Shown: positions 1 to 7,104, counted from the stretch's first letter. The stretch is 30,466 nt of DNA from JADZGC01 sp964613485 (GCA_964613485.1 CAZTHB010000006.1:1-30466); one strand, 5' to 3'. Numbers and translations: made by a program. Notes: a model not told the origin generated them from the sequence alone.

Positions 1-476
<476 letters not shown>

Positions 477-680
477 GGGAGAAAGCTGACAGGCAACTGT
501 CTTGGCGCCTTGAGCGCCAACAGAATGTGATCAGTTCGAGCTAAAGAGCTTGCTCTTTGTGCTCACTATATATCGCAACTCTGGCTATCCTAGGTCGGTC
601 GTTCATACTTGTGAACGATTCCTGTTGTCTTGAATACACGCTCTGATTTTTTCTGAGCTGGCACGTTTCACTGGTCAATA
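477..680 (+). other. 16S 3' trailer with a series of hairpins, no gene
   Basis: There is no credible ORF here. The transcript can form hairpins at 488-501 (GACAG/CTGTC), 502-520 (TTGGCGC/GCGCCAA), 538-564 (GAGC plus AAAGAGC/GCTCTTT) and 600-617 (CGTTCA/TGAACG). This is most simply the 3' trailer of the 16S precursor. The matching 5' leader strand would lie outside the window. Confidence 0.6.
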
Positions 681-712
681 CTAAAAACACCCCTTGTGGG
701 GTGTTTTTAGTT
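681..712 (+). terminator. Bidirectional intrinsic terminator after 16S
   Basis: A perfect 13-bp stem (CTAAAAACACCCC at 681-693, complement at 698-710) encloses a 4-nt loop. A/T runs on both sides let it work in either direction. It would end the 16S transcript and also the minus-strand gene at 748-1005, which converges on it. It implies that 16S and 23S are not co-transcribed. Confidence 0.9.
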
Positions 713-747
713 GATTACTTAATTGAACTCGAATACATAAATATAAA

Positions 748-1005
748 CTAGGTTTTTATCTGGAACATGCTGCGGATAGCACCACCTACAGGCGCCAAGA
801 TCCAGTCCCACATACCAATGACAGTACCAATTCCGATTAAAATAAGGGCTACGCCGACGAGCTTTATAAATGATCGCGTGCCGGCACGTATATGGCGCTC
901 AACCCAGGGAATGGGGCCGGTGAAGCTAAATACTTGCTCGTGAAACTGCAGCATCACAAAGCCGACTCCAACCATGGAGAGACCGATGAAGATTTGCGCA
1001 AACAT
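748..1005 (-). CDS. Small two-helix membrane protein, unknown function
   Basis: An 85-aa protein with two hydrophobic segments (about residues 4-20 and 46-68) separated by a short polar stretch with WVERHIRAGTRS. I do not recognise the family. A well-formed promoter lies directly upstream on the same strand: TTTACA (1034-1039), a 16-nt spacer and TACAAT (1012-1017). Only 6 nt separate the -10 box from the ATG, so the mRNA is predicted to be leaderless. The gene runs into the shared terminator at 681-710. The promoter, terminator and membrane character together support a real gene. The function is unknown. Confidence 0.7.
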   Translation of the reverse strand: MFAQIFIGLSMVGVGFVMLQFHEQVFSFTGPIPWVERHIRAGTRSFIKLVGVALILIGIGTVIGMWDWILAPVGGAIRSMFQIKT

Positions 1006-1011
1006 ATGTGT

Positions 1012-1039
1012 ATTGTACGGGAAATCAGCTGGATGTAAA
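1012..1039 (-). promoter_or_regulatory. Promoter of the 85-aa membrane protein gene
   Basis: On the minus strand, TTTACA (1034-1039) and TACAAT (1012-1017) are 16 nt apart. Each is close to the sigma-70 consensus. The start codon begins 6 nt after the -10 box, the expected transcription start distance, so initiation is probably leaderless. Confidence 0.6.
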
Positions 1040-1105
1040 AATCATGGCGCTGCCTTGAATCGAATCGGTATTTCCTCTACCAGACATTCGATTATCGATA
1101 TGCGA

Positions 1106-1219
1106 GATACTATCTATTCAGCTGGTGGGCTTGGCAGGACTCGAACCTGCGACCTCGTCATTATCAGTGACGCGCTCTAACCAGCTGAGCTACAAGCCCA
1201 CAGCTGAAACGATAGTATC
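1106..1219 (-). repeat. Inverted repeat flanking tRNA-Ile
   Basis: The segment 1106-1124 and the segment 1201-1219 are inverted copies with 17 of 19 positions matching. In the precursor they would pair and extend the acceptor stem outward by nearly two helical turns. A similar but weaker pairing (AGTAC/GTACT) flanks tRNA-Ala. The likely role is precursor folding or processing. Confidence 0.65.
1123..1199 (-). tRNA. tRNA-Ile (GAT)
   Basis: On the minus strand this is a 77-nt cloverleaf with an encoded CCA. The acceptor stem is GGGCTTG/CAAGCCC, the D arm is GCTCAGCTGGTTAGAGC, the anticodon stem is CGTCA/TGACG around loop CTGATAA (anticodon at 1163-1165), and the T arm contains GTTCGAGTC. tRNA-Ile(GAT) normally sits in the 16S-23S spacer on the rRNA strand. 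Here it lies between the two rRNA genes but points the other way. Its 5' and 3' flanks are complementary to each other. Confidence 0.97.
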
Positions 1220-1294
1220 GGGTGAAGTTTACTTACAAAGAAAAATTAGCAAGAATAACTAAGTTTATTATGATGTAGGTGAATGAAAGTACTA

Positions 1295-1371
1295 TGGTGG
1301 AGCATATCGGATTCGAACCGATGACCCCCTGCTTGCAAAGCAGGTGCTCTAGCCAGCTGAGCTAATGCCCC
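1295..1371 (-). tRNA. tRNA-Ala (TGC)
   Basis: On the minus strand this is a 77-nt cloverleaf with an encoded CCA. The acceptor stem is GGGGCAT/ATGCTCC with one G-U pair, the anticodon stem is CCTGC/GCAGG with anticodon TGC at 1335-1337, and the T arm contains GTTCGAATC. It lies 95 nt upstream of tRNA-Ile on the same strand, so the pair may be co-transcribed as Ala-Ile. This is the usual ribosomal spacer pair, but here it is inverted relative to the rRNA genes. Confidence 0.97.
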
Positions 1372-1390
1372 ATATCCGTACTAGTTGGTT

Positions 1391-1421
1391 GATTATCGTA
1401 TCGAGCAACGATCGTATAATC
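1391..1421. repeat. Imperfect 31-bp palindrome upstream of tRNA-Ala
   Basis: The outer arms GATTAT/ATAATC and the inner ATCG/CGAT match around a short centre, with three mismatched positions between them. It lies 20 bp upstream of tRNA-Ala, between the tRNA operon (minus strand) and the PrsW-like gene (plus strand). It could be an operator for one or both divergent units. No function can be read from the sequence. Confidence 0.4.
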
Positions 1422-1507
1422 ACCTTAAGAACTGACATATTGTACCTGTTTTCTTGGATTTGAGCAAGATTAGGAGCGTGTTGTAATAATGTTGGTCTCA
1501 ACGTAGC

Positions 1508-2179
1508 ATGAGAGATATGCTAATATTCGCAGTAATTCTGCTCACTCTGATGGCCTTTGGCGGGCTTGCTTTTTACCTGCTCAGTCGTGACGATGGACAA
1601 AATGAGCCCATCTGGGCACTTCTGACAGTATTCCTGATTGGTCTTGCGGCCGCCCAGCTTGCAGGTGTTATTAATGATAAATTAATCCCTTACCCCACTG
1701 ATACGGCGATAGGGTTTATGGGTGCCGTTGTGGTTGGGGTGATCCCGGGGGTATATGAAGAATTGCTCAAGAGCCTGCCAGTGGCGTTTTTTGTGGGGAG
1801 TCAGTCTTTCTTTAAGCGTCCAACTGATGGAGTGATATACTTTGCCTTTTCAGGACTCGCTTTTGGTTTGCTCGAAAATATCGAATATACCGTGCAGCAG
1901 GGTGCAATGGTCGGTTTTGATCGTCTGCTAACGCTCTTGTTCTTTCATGCAGCGACAAGCGGGATATTTGGGTGGTATTTCTACCGAGCAAAGCAGCAGG
2001 GTGATTTGCGTCAGGTTATTCGCCCCGCGTTATTCTTAATGCTTGCGCATGCGCTGTATAACTTCTCGGCCGCCTATGCTGGCGTAATTCCGATCCTGAG
2101 GATGGTAGCCTACGCGATTTCTTTTTTCTTAACTGTCATGCTCCTCCGTATCTATGCACGAGCACGTGCTAGCCAATAG
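1508..2179 (+). CDS. PrsW-family intramembrane metalloprotease
   Basis: A 223-aa, largely hydrophobic protein with about seven membrane segments. The PrsW/PF13367 signature residues appear in order: EELLK at 84-88, the FGLLEN motif ending at E123-N124, H147 in FFHAAT, and HALYN at 181-185. In the family these acidic and histidine residues bind the catalytic zinc within the membrane. Characterised members cleave membrane proteins such as anti-sigma factors, but no anti-sigma factor is visible here, so the substrate is unknown. There is no clear Shine-Dalgarno. A TTGAGC near 1459 followed by TAATAA near 1484 is a weak promoter candidate. An in-frame ATG at 1517 is an alternative start. Confidence 0.85.
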   Translation: MRDMLIFAVILLTLMAFGGLAFYLLSRDDGQNEPIWALLTVFLIGLAAAQLAGVINDKLIPYPTDTAIGFMGAVVVGVIPGVYEELLKSLPVAFFVGSQSFFKRPTDGVIYFAFSGLAFGLLENIEYTVQQGAMVGFDRLLTLLFFHAATSGIFGWYFYRAKQQGDLRQVIRPALFLMLAHALYNFSAAYAGVIPILRMVAYAISFFLTVMLLRIYARARASQ

Positions 2180-2232
2180 ACAAGCTGCCTGAAGTCCGTC
2201 ACAATATAAGATAAGCATAAGTATATTGGAGA

Positions 2233-3183
2233 ATGATGGATCCGCGCCTTGCTCCGGATAACGTAGGACAATTAGCTAGTAGTGCACCTGCCGTGCAGCT
2301 TAATCCCAATCCTTCACTTGGGGTGGGTGAGATTGTGCGCCCGAGCCCGCCAGCTATTCCGGCGCCGACTCAGATATCCGCGCCAAATTCTCCGTACGTG
2401 CAGCCTGGACCCGCACCACAGCCACAGCCTGTAGCCCCTCCCCCCACTCAAGTGCCTCTACCGCCACAACCAGTGGTCGCGCCACAATCGACTGGCGCCA
2501 CGCCTGCACCAGTACAGCCAACGTATCTGCCGCCAGTGCCTCAGCCGGTCGGCAGCCTCAGCCAGCCTCAAATGCCTACGTATGGGCCTCCTGCCGCCCA
2601 GATGCCCGCTCAAGCTGGTGTAGTGGGTCCAGTTCAGCCAACGGTAGCCCCCGCGCCGGCCCCATCCCAGCCGGCCACCATGCAGCCAGCACCAACTAAT
2701 CTTCAGCCTGGTGCACCTATGCTTGATGCGATGTCGCGTGCCACTGTGGTTCCTCAGTCAGCTCCAGCACCTGCCGCGTCACCAACACCAGCTGCGCCGG
2801 CTCAAACTTTAACGGCACCTCAGCAAGCAGCGCCCCAGGGAGCGCCACAGGTATCAGCGCAGGCTAATAAACGCTCCAGTCTTGCCCTGGCAGCGCTTAT
2901 CGTCGGTATGATGGCTGTAATATTGGAAGTGTTTATAAGTAATCTTACAAACTTTATTATTGCGGTCGCACCGGTTAGCTTGGCGGCTATCGGGCTTGGA
3001 GTGCCTGCACTGGGTAGTCCGCGGCGTGGTCTTGCGATTGCGGGCGTGGTCTTAGGTTCATTGTCGCTCGTCTCGGTGATTATATTATTTAGCGTGAACC
3101 TCGCGACGCAGAGTCGTTGTCGCCTTAACCCGACAAGCGATCCACAATGTCAGGCAGTACAAACAACAGGAGTAGGACAATAA
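2233..3183 (+). CDS. Proline/alanine/glutamine-rich protein with C-terminal membrane domain (DUF4190-like)
   Basis: A 316-aa protein. Residues 1-210 are a low-complexity cytoplasmic-type tail dominated by Pro, Ala, Gln and Val. Residues 215-288 form three hydrophobic segments ending in RRGLAIAGVVLGSLSLV, which resembles the DUF4190 pattern. A short Cys-containing tail follows. GGAG lies only 2 nt before the first ATG, so the second ATG at 2236 may be the true start. The stop codon overlaps the next start (TAATG at 3181-3185), so it is probably translationally coupled to the flavocytochrome gene. The function is unknown. The disordered tail suggests a scaffold or cell-surface role. Confidence 0.75.
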   Translation: MMDPRLAPDNVGQLASSAPAVQLNPNPSLGVGEIVRPSPPAIPAPTQISAPNSPYVQPGPAPQPQPVAPPPTQVPLPPQPVVAPQSTGATPAPVQPTYLPPVPQPVGSLSQPQMPTYGPPAAQMPAQAGVVGPVQPTVAPAPAPSQPATMQPAPTNLQPGAPMLDAMSRATVVPQSAPAPAASPTPAAPAQTLTAPQQAAPQGAPQVSAQANKRSSLALAALIVGMMAVILEVFISNLTNFIIAVAPVSLAAIGLGVPALGSPRRGLAIAGVVLGSLSLVSVIILFSVNLATQSRCRLNPTSDPQCQAVQTTGVGQ

Positions 3184-4499
3184 TGACAGCACGAGTTATC
3201 AATATGCGCCAAAGTCCCATTGGGGCAGCAGTAATATGGGGGTCAGTGGGGGTAGTGCTCTTACTTTGGGCTCTCGTCGTGCCGCTAGGCGAACGGGTCG
3301 CAAACACATCTGCAATTCTCAAGAGCGGCGCGAATATTGGCGCATTTGTAGGTACGATTTTGTATTGTTGGTCGGTGATACTGTCGGCGCGCTGGCGATG
3401 GACCGAGAAGCTCTTCGGTGGTCTTGATAAGGTGTATCATTGGCACCATATTACGGGGGGCATCGCATTCCTTATGCTGGCTTTGCATCCGTTCTTTCTC
3501 ACGCTCCGCTTGGCGGGCATCAATCCATCGAAGTTGAGCTCCTTATGGATCTTTGGATCAAATTGGCAGGTAAATTTTGGCATCATTTCACTGTATGCTA
3601 TGGCTCTTACATTGCCCGCAACGGTGTTTTTGCGGCTGCGTTATCAGGCTTTCTTATGGATTCACCGAGTGCTTGGCCTTGTTTTCTTTTCGGGCTTTCT
3701 CCATGCATTCCTCGATGATCACGGGAATCTCGCAAAATCACCATATCTCTGGGTGTACATGTTGGCATTCTGCTTGACTGCCATTTATGCATTCTTGTAT
3801 CACAGCGTATTCGGAAGATTTGTACCACGTCGATATCGTTATACCGTTTCGCAAGTGCGTAAGCTGGGTGAATCGACCGTTGATATAGTACTTGAGCCAC
3901 AGGGCAAAATGATGAACTTTATGGCCGGCCAATTTGCATTCGTGAGCTTCGTCGGACATCCCATAAGTGACGAAGCTCATCCTTACTCAATGGCTTCACC
4001 GCCACAACAGAAACAGCTACGGTTTATCGTGAAAGTACTGGGTGATTTTACTGCTTCACTGCTCGCGCTCAAGTCGGGTACCACAGCATATGTAGAGGGA
4101 CCGCACGGAGGTTTTTCGTTCCGGAGTCTGCCGGGAGCTAAGCAAGTATGGATAGCGGGCGGCATTGGTGTTACGCCCTTTCTCTCGATGGCGAAGGCAC
4201 TTCCGAAGCAGGGCTACTCAGTGGATTTTTATTATTGTGTCGTCTCATCAAATGAAGCCTATCTCGACCCCGAATTTCAAGAAGTAGCACGAAACAATCC
4301 TAACTTTCGCATTCATATCTTCTGTCAGGATAAAGAGGGCTTTCTCAATGCAGAAGTCTTGGCTAAGCGTCACGATTGTCAGCGGACAGACTTCTTGATA
4401 TGTGGTCCGCCACCCATGATGCATGCCTTGCATGATGGCTTGCGTAAGCAAGGAGTTGGCGAGAAGCGTATATTGTTCGAAGACTTTGGATTTCGATAG
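3183..4499 (+). CDS. Ferric-reductase-like transmembrane flavocytochrome (FRD/NOX type)
   Basis: A 438-aa protein predicted to move electrons from NAD(P)H through FAD and two b hemes across the membrane. Six membrane segments span residues 12-205. Likely heme-ligand histidines are H89 (WHHITGG), H102 (LHPFF), H161 (WIHRVLG) and H174 (FLHAF). The FAD motif is HPYSM at 266-270. The nucleotide-binding motifs are GGIGVTPFL at 326-334 and CGPPPMM at 408-414. The start at 3183 is chosen because AGGAG lies about 10 nt upstream and the codon overlaps the previous stop. An in-frame ATG at 3147 would add 12 residues and overlap the upstream gene by 37 nt. The electron acceptor (iron, oxygen or another) cannot be decided from sequence. 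Confidence 0.88.
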   Translation: MTARVINMRQSPIGAAVIWGSVGVVLLLWALVVPLGERVANTSAILKSGANIGAFVGTILYCWSVILSARWRWTEKLFGGLDKVYHWHHITGGIAFLMLALHPFFLTLRLAGINPSKLSSLWIFGSNWQVNFGIISLYAMALTLPATVFLRLRYQAFLWIHRVLGLVFFSGFLHAFLDDHGNLAKSPYLWVYMLAFCLTAIYAFLYHSVFGRFVPRRYRYTVSQVRKLGESTVDIVLEPQGKMMNFMAGQFAFVSFVGHPISDEAHPYSMASPPQQKQLRFIVKVLGDFTASLLALKSGTTAYVEGPHGGFSFRSLPGAKQVWIAGGIGVTPFLSMAKALPKQGYSVDFYYCVVSSNEAYLDPEFQEVARNNPNFRIHIFCQDKEGFLNAEVLAKRHDCQRTDFLICGPPPMMHALHDGLRKQGVGEKRILFEDFGFR

Positions 4500-4501
4500 C
4501 T

Positions 4502-4530
4502 TTTGCATCCAGGCCTCTATCTGTCATACT
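4502..4530 (+). promoter_or_regulatory. Promoter for the dienelactone-hydrolase-like gene
   Basis: TTTGCA (4502-4507), a 17-nt spacer and CATACT (4525-4530) are followed after 6 nt by the ATG at 4537. No Shine-Dalgarno is present, so a leaderless mRNA is predicted. The promoter starts 2 bp after the stop codon of the previous gene. Confidence 0.45.
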
Positions 4531-4536
4531 TGAATC

Positions 4537-5235
4537 ATGAGTCAAATACGAGATTTTCTATTTGCGCACGACGAGCAGCCAGATTCGGAGCGAGCGCTTA
4601 TTATCTTGCCAGAGATATTTGGCGTGAAGGATTTTACGCGTGAGCTAGCTGGTAGAGTGCAGACAGAACTTGGTTGGACGGGCTACGTACTCGATCACTT
4701 TTACGCAGTGACTGGTAGAGTCGAAACATTTGCATACGATGATATGTCGGGTATGACAATTATGGAGCAAATGACCGGTGAGCTGTATCTTCCACTACTT
4801 GATCAAGCGGTACAGGCCGTGCGCGAGCTTCAGCCTCAGCTCAAACGTGTGGCGGTGTGGGGCTTTTGTTTTGGCGGCAAATTGGCATATGTATCAGGAG
4901 TAAACCCTGTCGTGACAGAAATAGTGTCTTGTTATGGTGGCGCAAGTGTGACGCCCGGGTTTTATGCAGGAGACTCTGCAGTGCAGGCTCTTGCCCGAGC
5001 GCGCCATACTGATAAGCAGCTGCGTGTGCTGGGTATTTATGGAGAGCATGACCCAATGATTCCGGCTGCTGACCGCGAAAAGGCCGAACAACTCCTTAGT
5101 GAAGCGAAGCTACAGCACGATATGAAGGTTTATGATGCTGGTCATGCATTTTTTAATGAAGATCGGCAAGATCGATACGTACATGCTGCCGCTGAATCAG
5201 CATGGCGTGATATATCTTTTTGGCTTAAGGACTAG
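4537..5235 (+). CDS. Dienelactone hydrolase family protein (alpha/beta hydrolase)
   Basis: A 232-aa cytoplasmic enzyme. The catalytic triad of the family is visible: nucleophile C111 in GFCFGGK, D172 in GEHDPMIP and H203 in DAGHAFF. E26 in PEIFG matches the conserved glutamate near the active site. The length is typical of the family. In aromatic-degrading bacteria such enzymes open dienelactone rings, but no such pathway is visible here, so the true substrate is probably another ester or lactone. The gene ends 14 nt from the oppositely oriented uppS. Confidence 0.88.
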   Translation: MSQIRDFLFAHDEQPDSERALIILPEIFGVKDFTRELAGRVQTELGWTGYVLDHFYAVTGRVETFAYDDMSGMTIMEQMTGELYLPLLDQAVQAVRELQPQLKRVAVWGFCFGGKLAYVSGVNPVVTEIVSCYGGASVTPGFYAGDSAVQALARARHTDKQLRVLGIYGEHDPMIPAADREKAEQLLSEAKLQHDMKVYDAGHAFFNEDRQDRYVHAAAESAWRDISFWLKD

Positions 5236-5249
5236 TCGTTCAGTCTGGG

Positions 5250-5945
5250 TTAGGCGCCAAATCGACGCTGACGTCGGGCATATTCAGTCATTGCGTCATC
5301 GAGATCTGCCTCAGTGAAATCGGGCCATTTTTTGTCAATAAAATAGAGTTCGGAATAGGCAGCTCGCCACAGCATGAAGCCACTTAGGCGTTGCTCACCT
5401 GAGCTACGTATGATCAGGTCTACTGGTGGTACATCGGGGGCGTAGATGTACTGATTGATAGTTTGCTCGTCAATACTCTCGGCAGGGATGTCGGCCTGCA
5501 CAATAGCCCGGGTTGCATCTACGATTTCTTGATGTCCGCCGTAGTTTAGGCAGAGTACGAGTGTTCCGTTGGTGTTTTCTTTGGTGTGCTCTTCGGCTTT
5601 GCGTATAAGCTTGAGGATTTTTTCAGGAAGTCTATCGCTATTGCCGGCGACACGAATCCTTACTCCGCGCGAATGAATGTCGTCGAGTTCATGCTTAGCC
5701 ACCCATTCGAGCAACTTCATGATGAATTCGACTTCCTCAGCACTGCGCTGCCAGTTCTCGCGTGACCATACATAGGCGGTTACATACTGCACCCCGCGCT
5801 CGAGGGTTTTGAGGCCAATCTCTTTAAAATTTTTGTACCCCTGACGGTGACCTTCTAGGAGCGGCAGGCCTTGTTCGCGGGCCCATCGGCGGTGCCCGTC
5901 AAGAATAAAGCCCACGTGGGCTGGTATATGTGATTGATATTTCAT
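5250..5945 (-). CDS. uppS: Isoprenyl transferase (undecaprenyl diphosphate synthase family)
   Basis: A 231-aa cis-prenyltransferase that builds the long-chain lipid carrier for cell-wall and surface-glycan synthesis. The family motifs are present: the catalytic aspartate in LDGHRRWA (about residues 15-22), the EGHRQG motif, YVWSRENW, GTLVLCLNYGG and RSSGEQRLSGF followed by AYSELYF. The usual DGN is DGH here, so the conserved Asn is replaced by His. The start MKYQSH is preferred over an upstream ATG at 5996 because family homology begins there and a TATAAT box (5961-5966, minus strand) lies only 15 nt upstream. There is no Shine-Dalgarno. It is divergent from the 23S transcription unit. Confidence 0.93.
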   Translation of the reverse strand: MKYQSHIPAHVGFILDGHRRWAREQGLPLLEGHRQGYKNFKEIGLKTLERGVQYVTAYVWSRENWQRSAEEVEFIMKLLEWVAKHELDDIHSRGVRIRVAGNSDRLPEKILKLIRKAEEHTKENTNGTLVLCLNYGGHQEIVDATRAIVQADIPAESIDEQTINQYIYAPDVPPVDLIIRSSGEQRLSGFMLWRAAYSELYFIDKKWPDFTEADLDDAMTEYARRQRRFGA

Positions 5946-5960
5946 ATATATAGTGAAACC

Positions 5961-5966
5961 ATTATA
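5961..5966 (-). promoter_or_regulatory. -10 box for uppS
   Basis: A perfect TATAAT on the minus strand lies 15 nt upstream of the preferred uppS ATG, giving a 5' leader of about 9 nt. No convincing -35 box is seen at the usual spacing. Confidence 0.45.
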
Positions 5967-6013
5967 TCCTACTCGAGCTAACACAGAAGTCAACATTTAC
6001 CCAAAAATAAGTA

Positions 6014-6043
6014 TTGACCCGATATGGGGTGTCATGCTACCAT
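6014..6043 (+). promoter_or_regulatory. Candidate promoter for the 23S leader RNA / 23S-5S unit
   Basis: TTGACC (6014-6019), an 18-nt spacer and TACCAT (6038-6043) predict transcription from about 6050. It lies in the divergent gap between uppS and the 23S gene and directly precedes the structured RNA at about 6050-6174. It is the best promoter-like sequence seen upstream of the 23S gene. Confidence 0.45.
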
Positions 6044-6049
6044 CGTTCC

Positions 6050-6174
6050 AGGTATACATAAGGAGTAGTCCACGCGTGAGTAACCGATCCACATATGGAG
6101 GCACCCGCCACTAAGCTGACAAAGCTCGGGGATTCACGCGTGGCCGCCTCAAAAAAGCGCCACGTTTTTATTTT
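6050..6174 (+). ncRNA. Structured RNA with terminator-overlapping closing stem (riboswitch-like or small RNA)
   Basis: A perfect 10-bp stem, CCACGCGTGA (6070-6079) with TCACGCGTGG (6134-6143), closes a multibranched region. That region contains possible hairpins TCCA/TGGA (6088-6099), GGC/GCC (6100-6109) and CCCG...CGGG enclosing AGCT/AGCT (6104-6130). The 3' arm of the closing stem overlaps the 5' arm of a terminator (6139-6174), so only one can form at a time. That layout is typical of riboswitches and attenuators. The next gene downstream is 23S rRNA. Alternatively it is a free-standing RNA of about 125 nt ending at the terminator. I could not match it to a known RNA family. Confidence 0.5.
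6139..6174 (+). terminator. Intrinsic terminator overlapping the structured RNA stem
   Basis: CGTGG plus CGC (6139-6147, one bulged C) pairs with GCGCCACG (6157-6164) across an A-rich loop. TTTTTATTTT (6165-6174) follows. The stem uses bases 6139-6143, which also form the closing helix of the upstream RNA. Confidence 0.6.
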
Positions 6175-6183
6175 GCTCATTGA
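6174..6183 (+). promoter_or_regulatory. boxA-like antitermination element in 23S leader
   Basis: TGCTCATTGA matches 8 of 10 positions of the rRNA boxA consensus TGCTCTTTAA. It lies immediately after the terminator T-run and just before a 10-bp hairpin (CATCTTTCAA 6190-6199 with TTGAAAGATG 6213-6222). In known rRNA leaders, boxA loads the Nus antitermination complex. Assignment here rests on this similarity and position only. Confidence 0.3.
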
Positions 6184-6225
6184 CATAAGCATCTTTCAAG
6201 CCGACAAAATATTTGAAAGATGTAT

Positions 6226-6346
6226 CATAGAGAATAAGGGTAATACAAATGTGATTTAACGTTAGAGATAGTAATATCAAGCCAGCCTACGATTGTGGAC
6301 TGGTTATTTCTAACGAACCGACAACGCACTTGAAAGAGTGTGTTAG
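6226..6346 (+). other. 23S precursor leader, 5' strand of processing stem
   Basis: Segments 6226-6257 and 6319-6346 are complementary to 9696-9723 and 9664-9691 respectively, downstream of the 23S gene. The inner pair is 28 nt long with few mismatches. Together they bring the two ends of the 23S gene together, as expected for an RNase III-type processing stem. Between them, 6261-6270 pairs with 6305-6314 as a side hairpin. Confidence 0.8.
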
Positions 6347-6697
6347 TCATCTCAAACGAGAAAAAGGGTTACGAAGAGCACATGAGGAATGCCTTGACGA
6401 ACTGTGCCGATGAAGGACGTAGGAGACTGCGATAAGCGCCGGGGAGCTGCCAACCAAGCTTTGATCCGACGATTTCCGAATGGGGAAACCCACCGCGAGT
6501 CATGTCGCGGTACCCATGACTGAATACATAGGTCATGAGGAGGGCACCTGGGGAACTGAAACATCTAAGTACCTAGAGGAAGAGACATCAACCGAGAGTC
6601 CCGGAGTAGCGGCGAGCGAAACGGGATCAGCCCAAACTTAATTTCACCCTGCATTTATGTAGGTCCGCTTGGATAATTGAAATGAGCGTTGTGAGCA

Positions 6698-6860
6698 AGC
6701 GACTCTTCTTTGCTTGACTTGAACGTTGTTGCGCACCTGACTATGACATCACTCTTCGATAGAGTACATTACATGCCGTAAAAAGCTTGTAGTCTACTTC
6801 GTCGCCGAGCATATGACATATTTAAGTGCGCAAGCGCTCAAGTCGCTAAAAGCAAAGAAT
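6698..6860 (+). other. Long hairpin in the 23S domain I insertion
   Basis: Three nested helices fold the insert: TTCTTTGCTT 6706-6715 with 6850-6859, GACTTGA 6716-6722 with 6838-6844, and TTGCGCAC 6729-6736 with 6826-6833. A terminal region includes ACTCT/AGAGT. The perfect complementarity shows that this is structured RNA, either a retained expansion segment or an intervening sequence cut out by RNase III. Confidence 0.7.
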
Positions 6861-7073
6861 GCCAGGATCAAGCTGCCTGGATAAAGTTACAAAACTATCA
6901 TGTTAGTGGAAGGCGCCTGGAAAGGACCGCCAAAGAGTGTGAAAGCCACGTACACGAAAACTGATAGTCTTTATTGTTGCTTGTCTCGAGTAGGACGGGG
7001 CACGTGAAACCTTGTCTGAATCTGGGAGGACCACCTTCCAAGGCTAACTACACAGTTCGATCGATAGTGAACG

Positions 7074-7104
<31 letters not shown>

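Noticed and set aside
6100..6125. Cobalamin riboswitch, because of CCCGCCACTAAG resembling part of the aptamer
   Set aside because: The other conserved B12 segments are missing and the region is too short, so the match is taken as chance.
6070..6143. SRP RNA, tmRNA or RNase P RNA
   Set aside because: The conserved SRP loop (GGAAG-type helix 8), the tmRNA alanine-acceptor ends and the RNase P core are all absent, and the length does not fit the latter two.
6180..6208. Second 23S promoter starting with TTGACA at 6180
   Set aside because: The -35 is perfect, but no acceptable -10 occurs at 16-18 nt. It could act only with a 19-nt spacer (CAAAAT), so it is not listed.
6635..6900. Group I or II intron in 23S
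   Set aside because: No endonuclease or maturase ORF and no recognisable intron core. A single nested hairpin explains the insert better.
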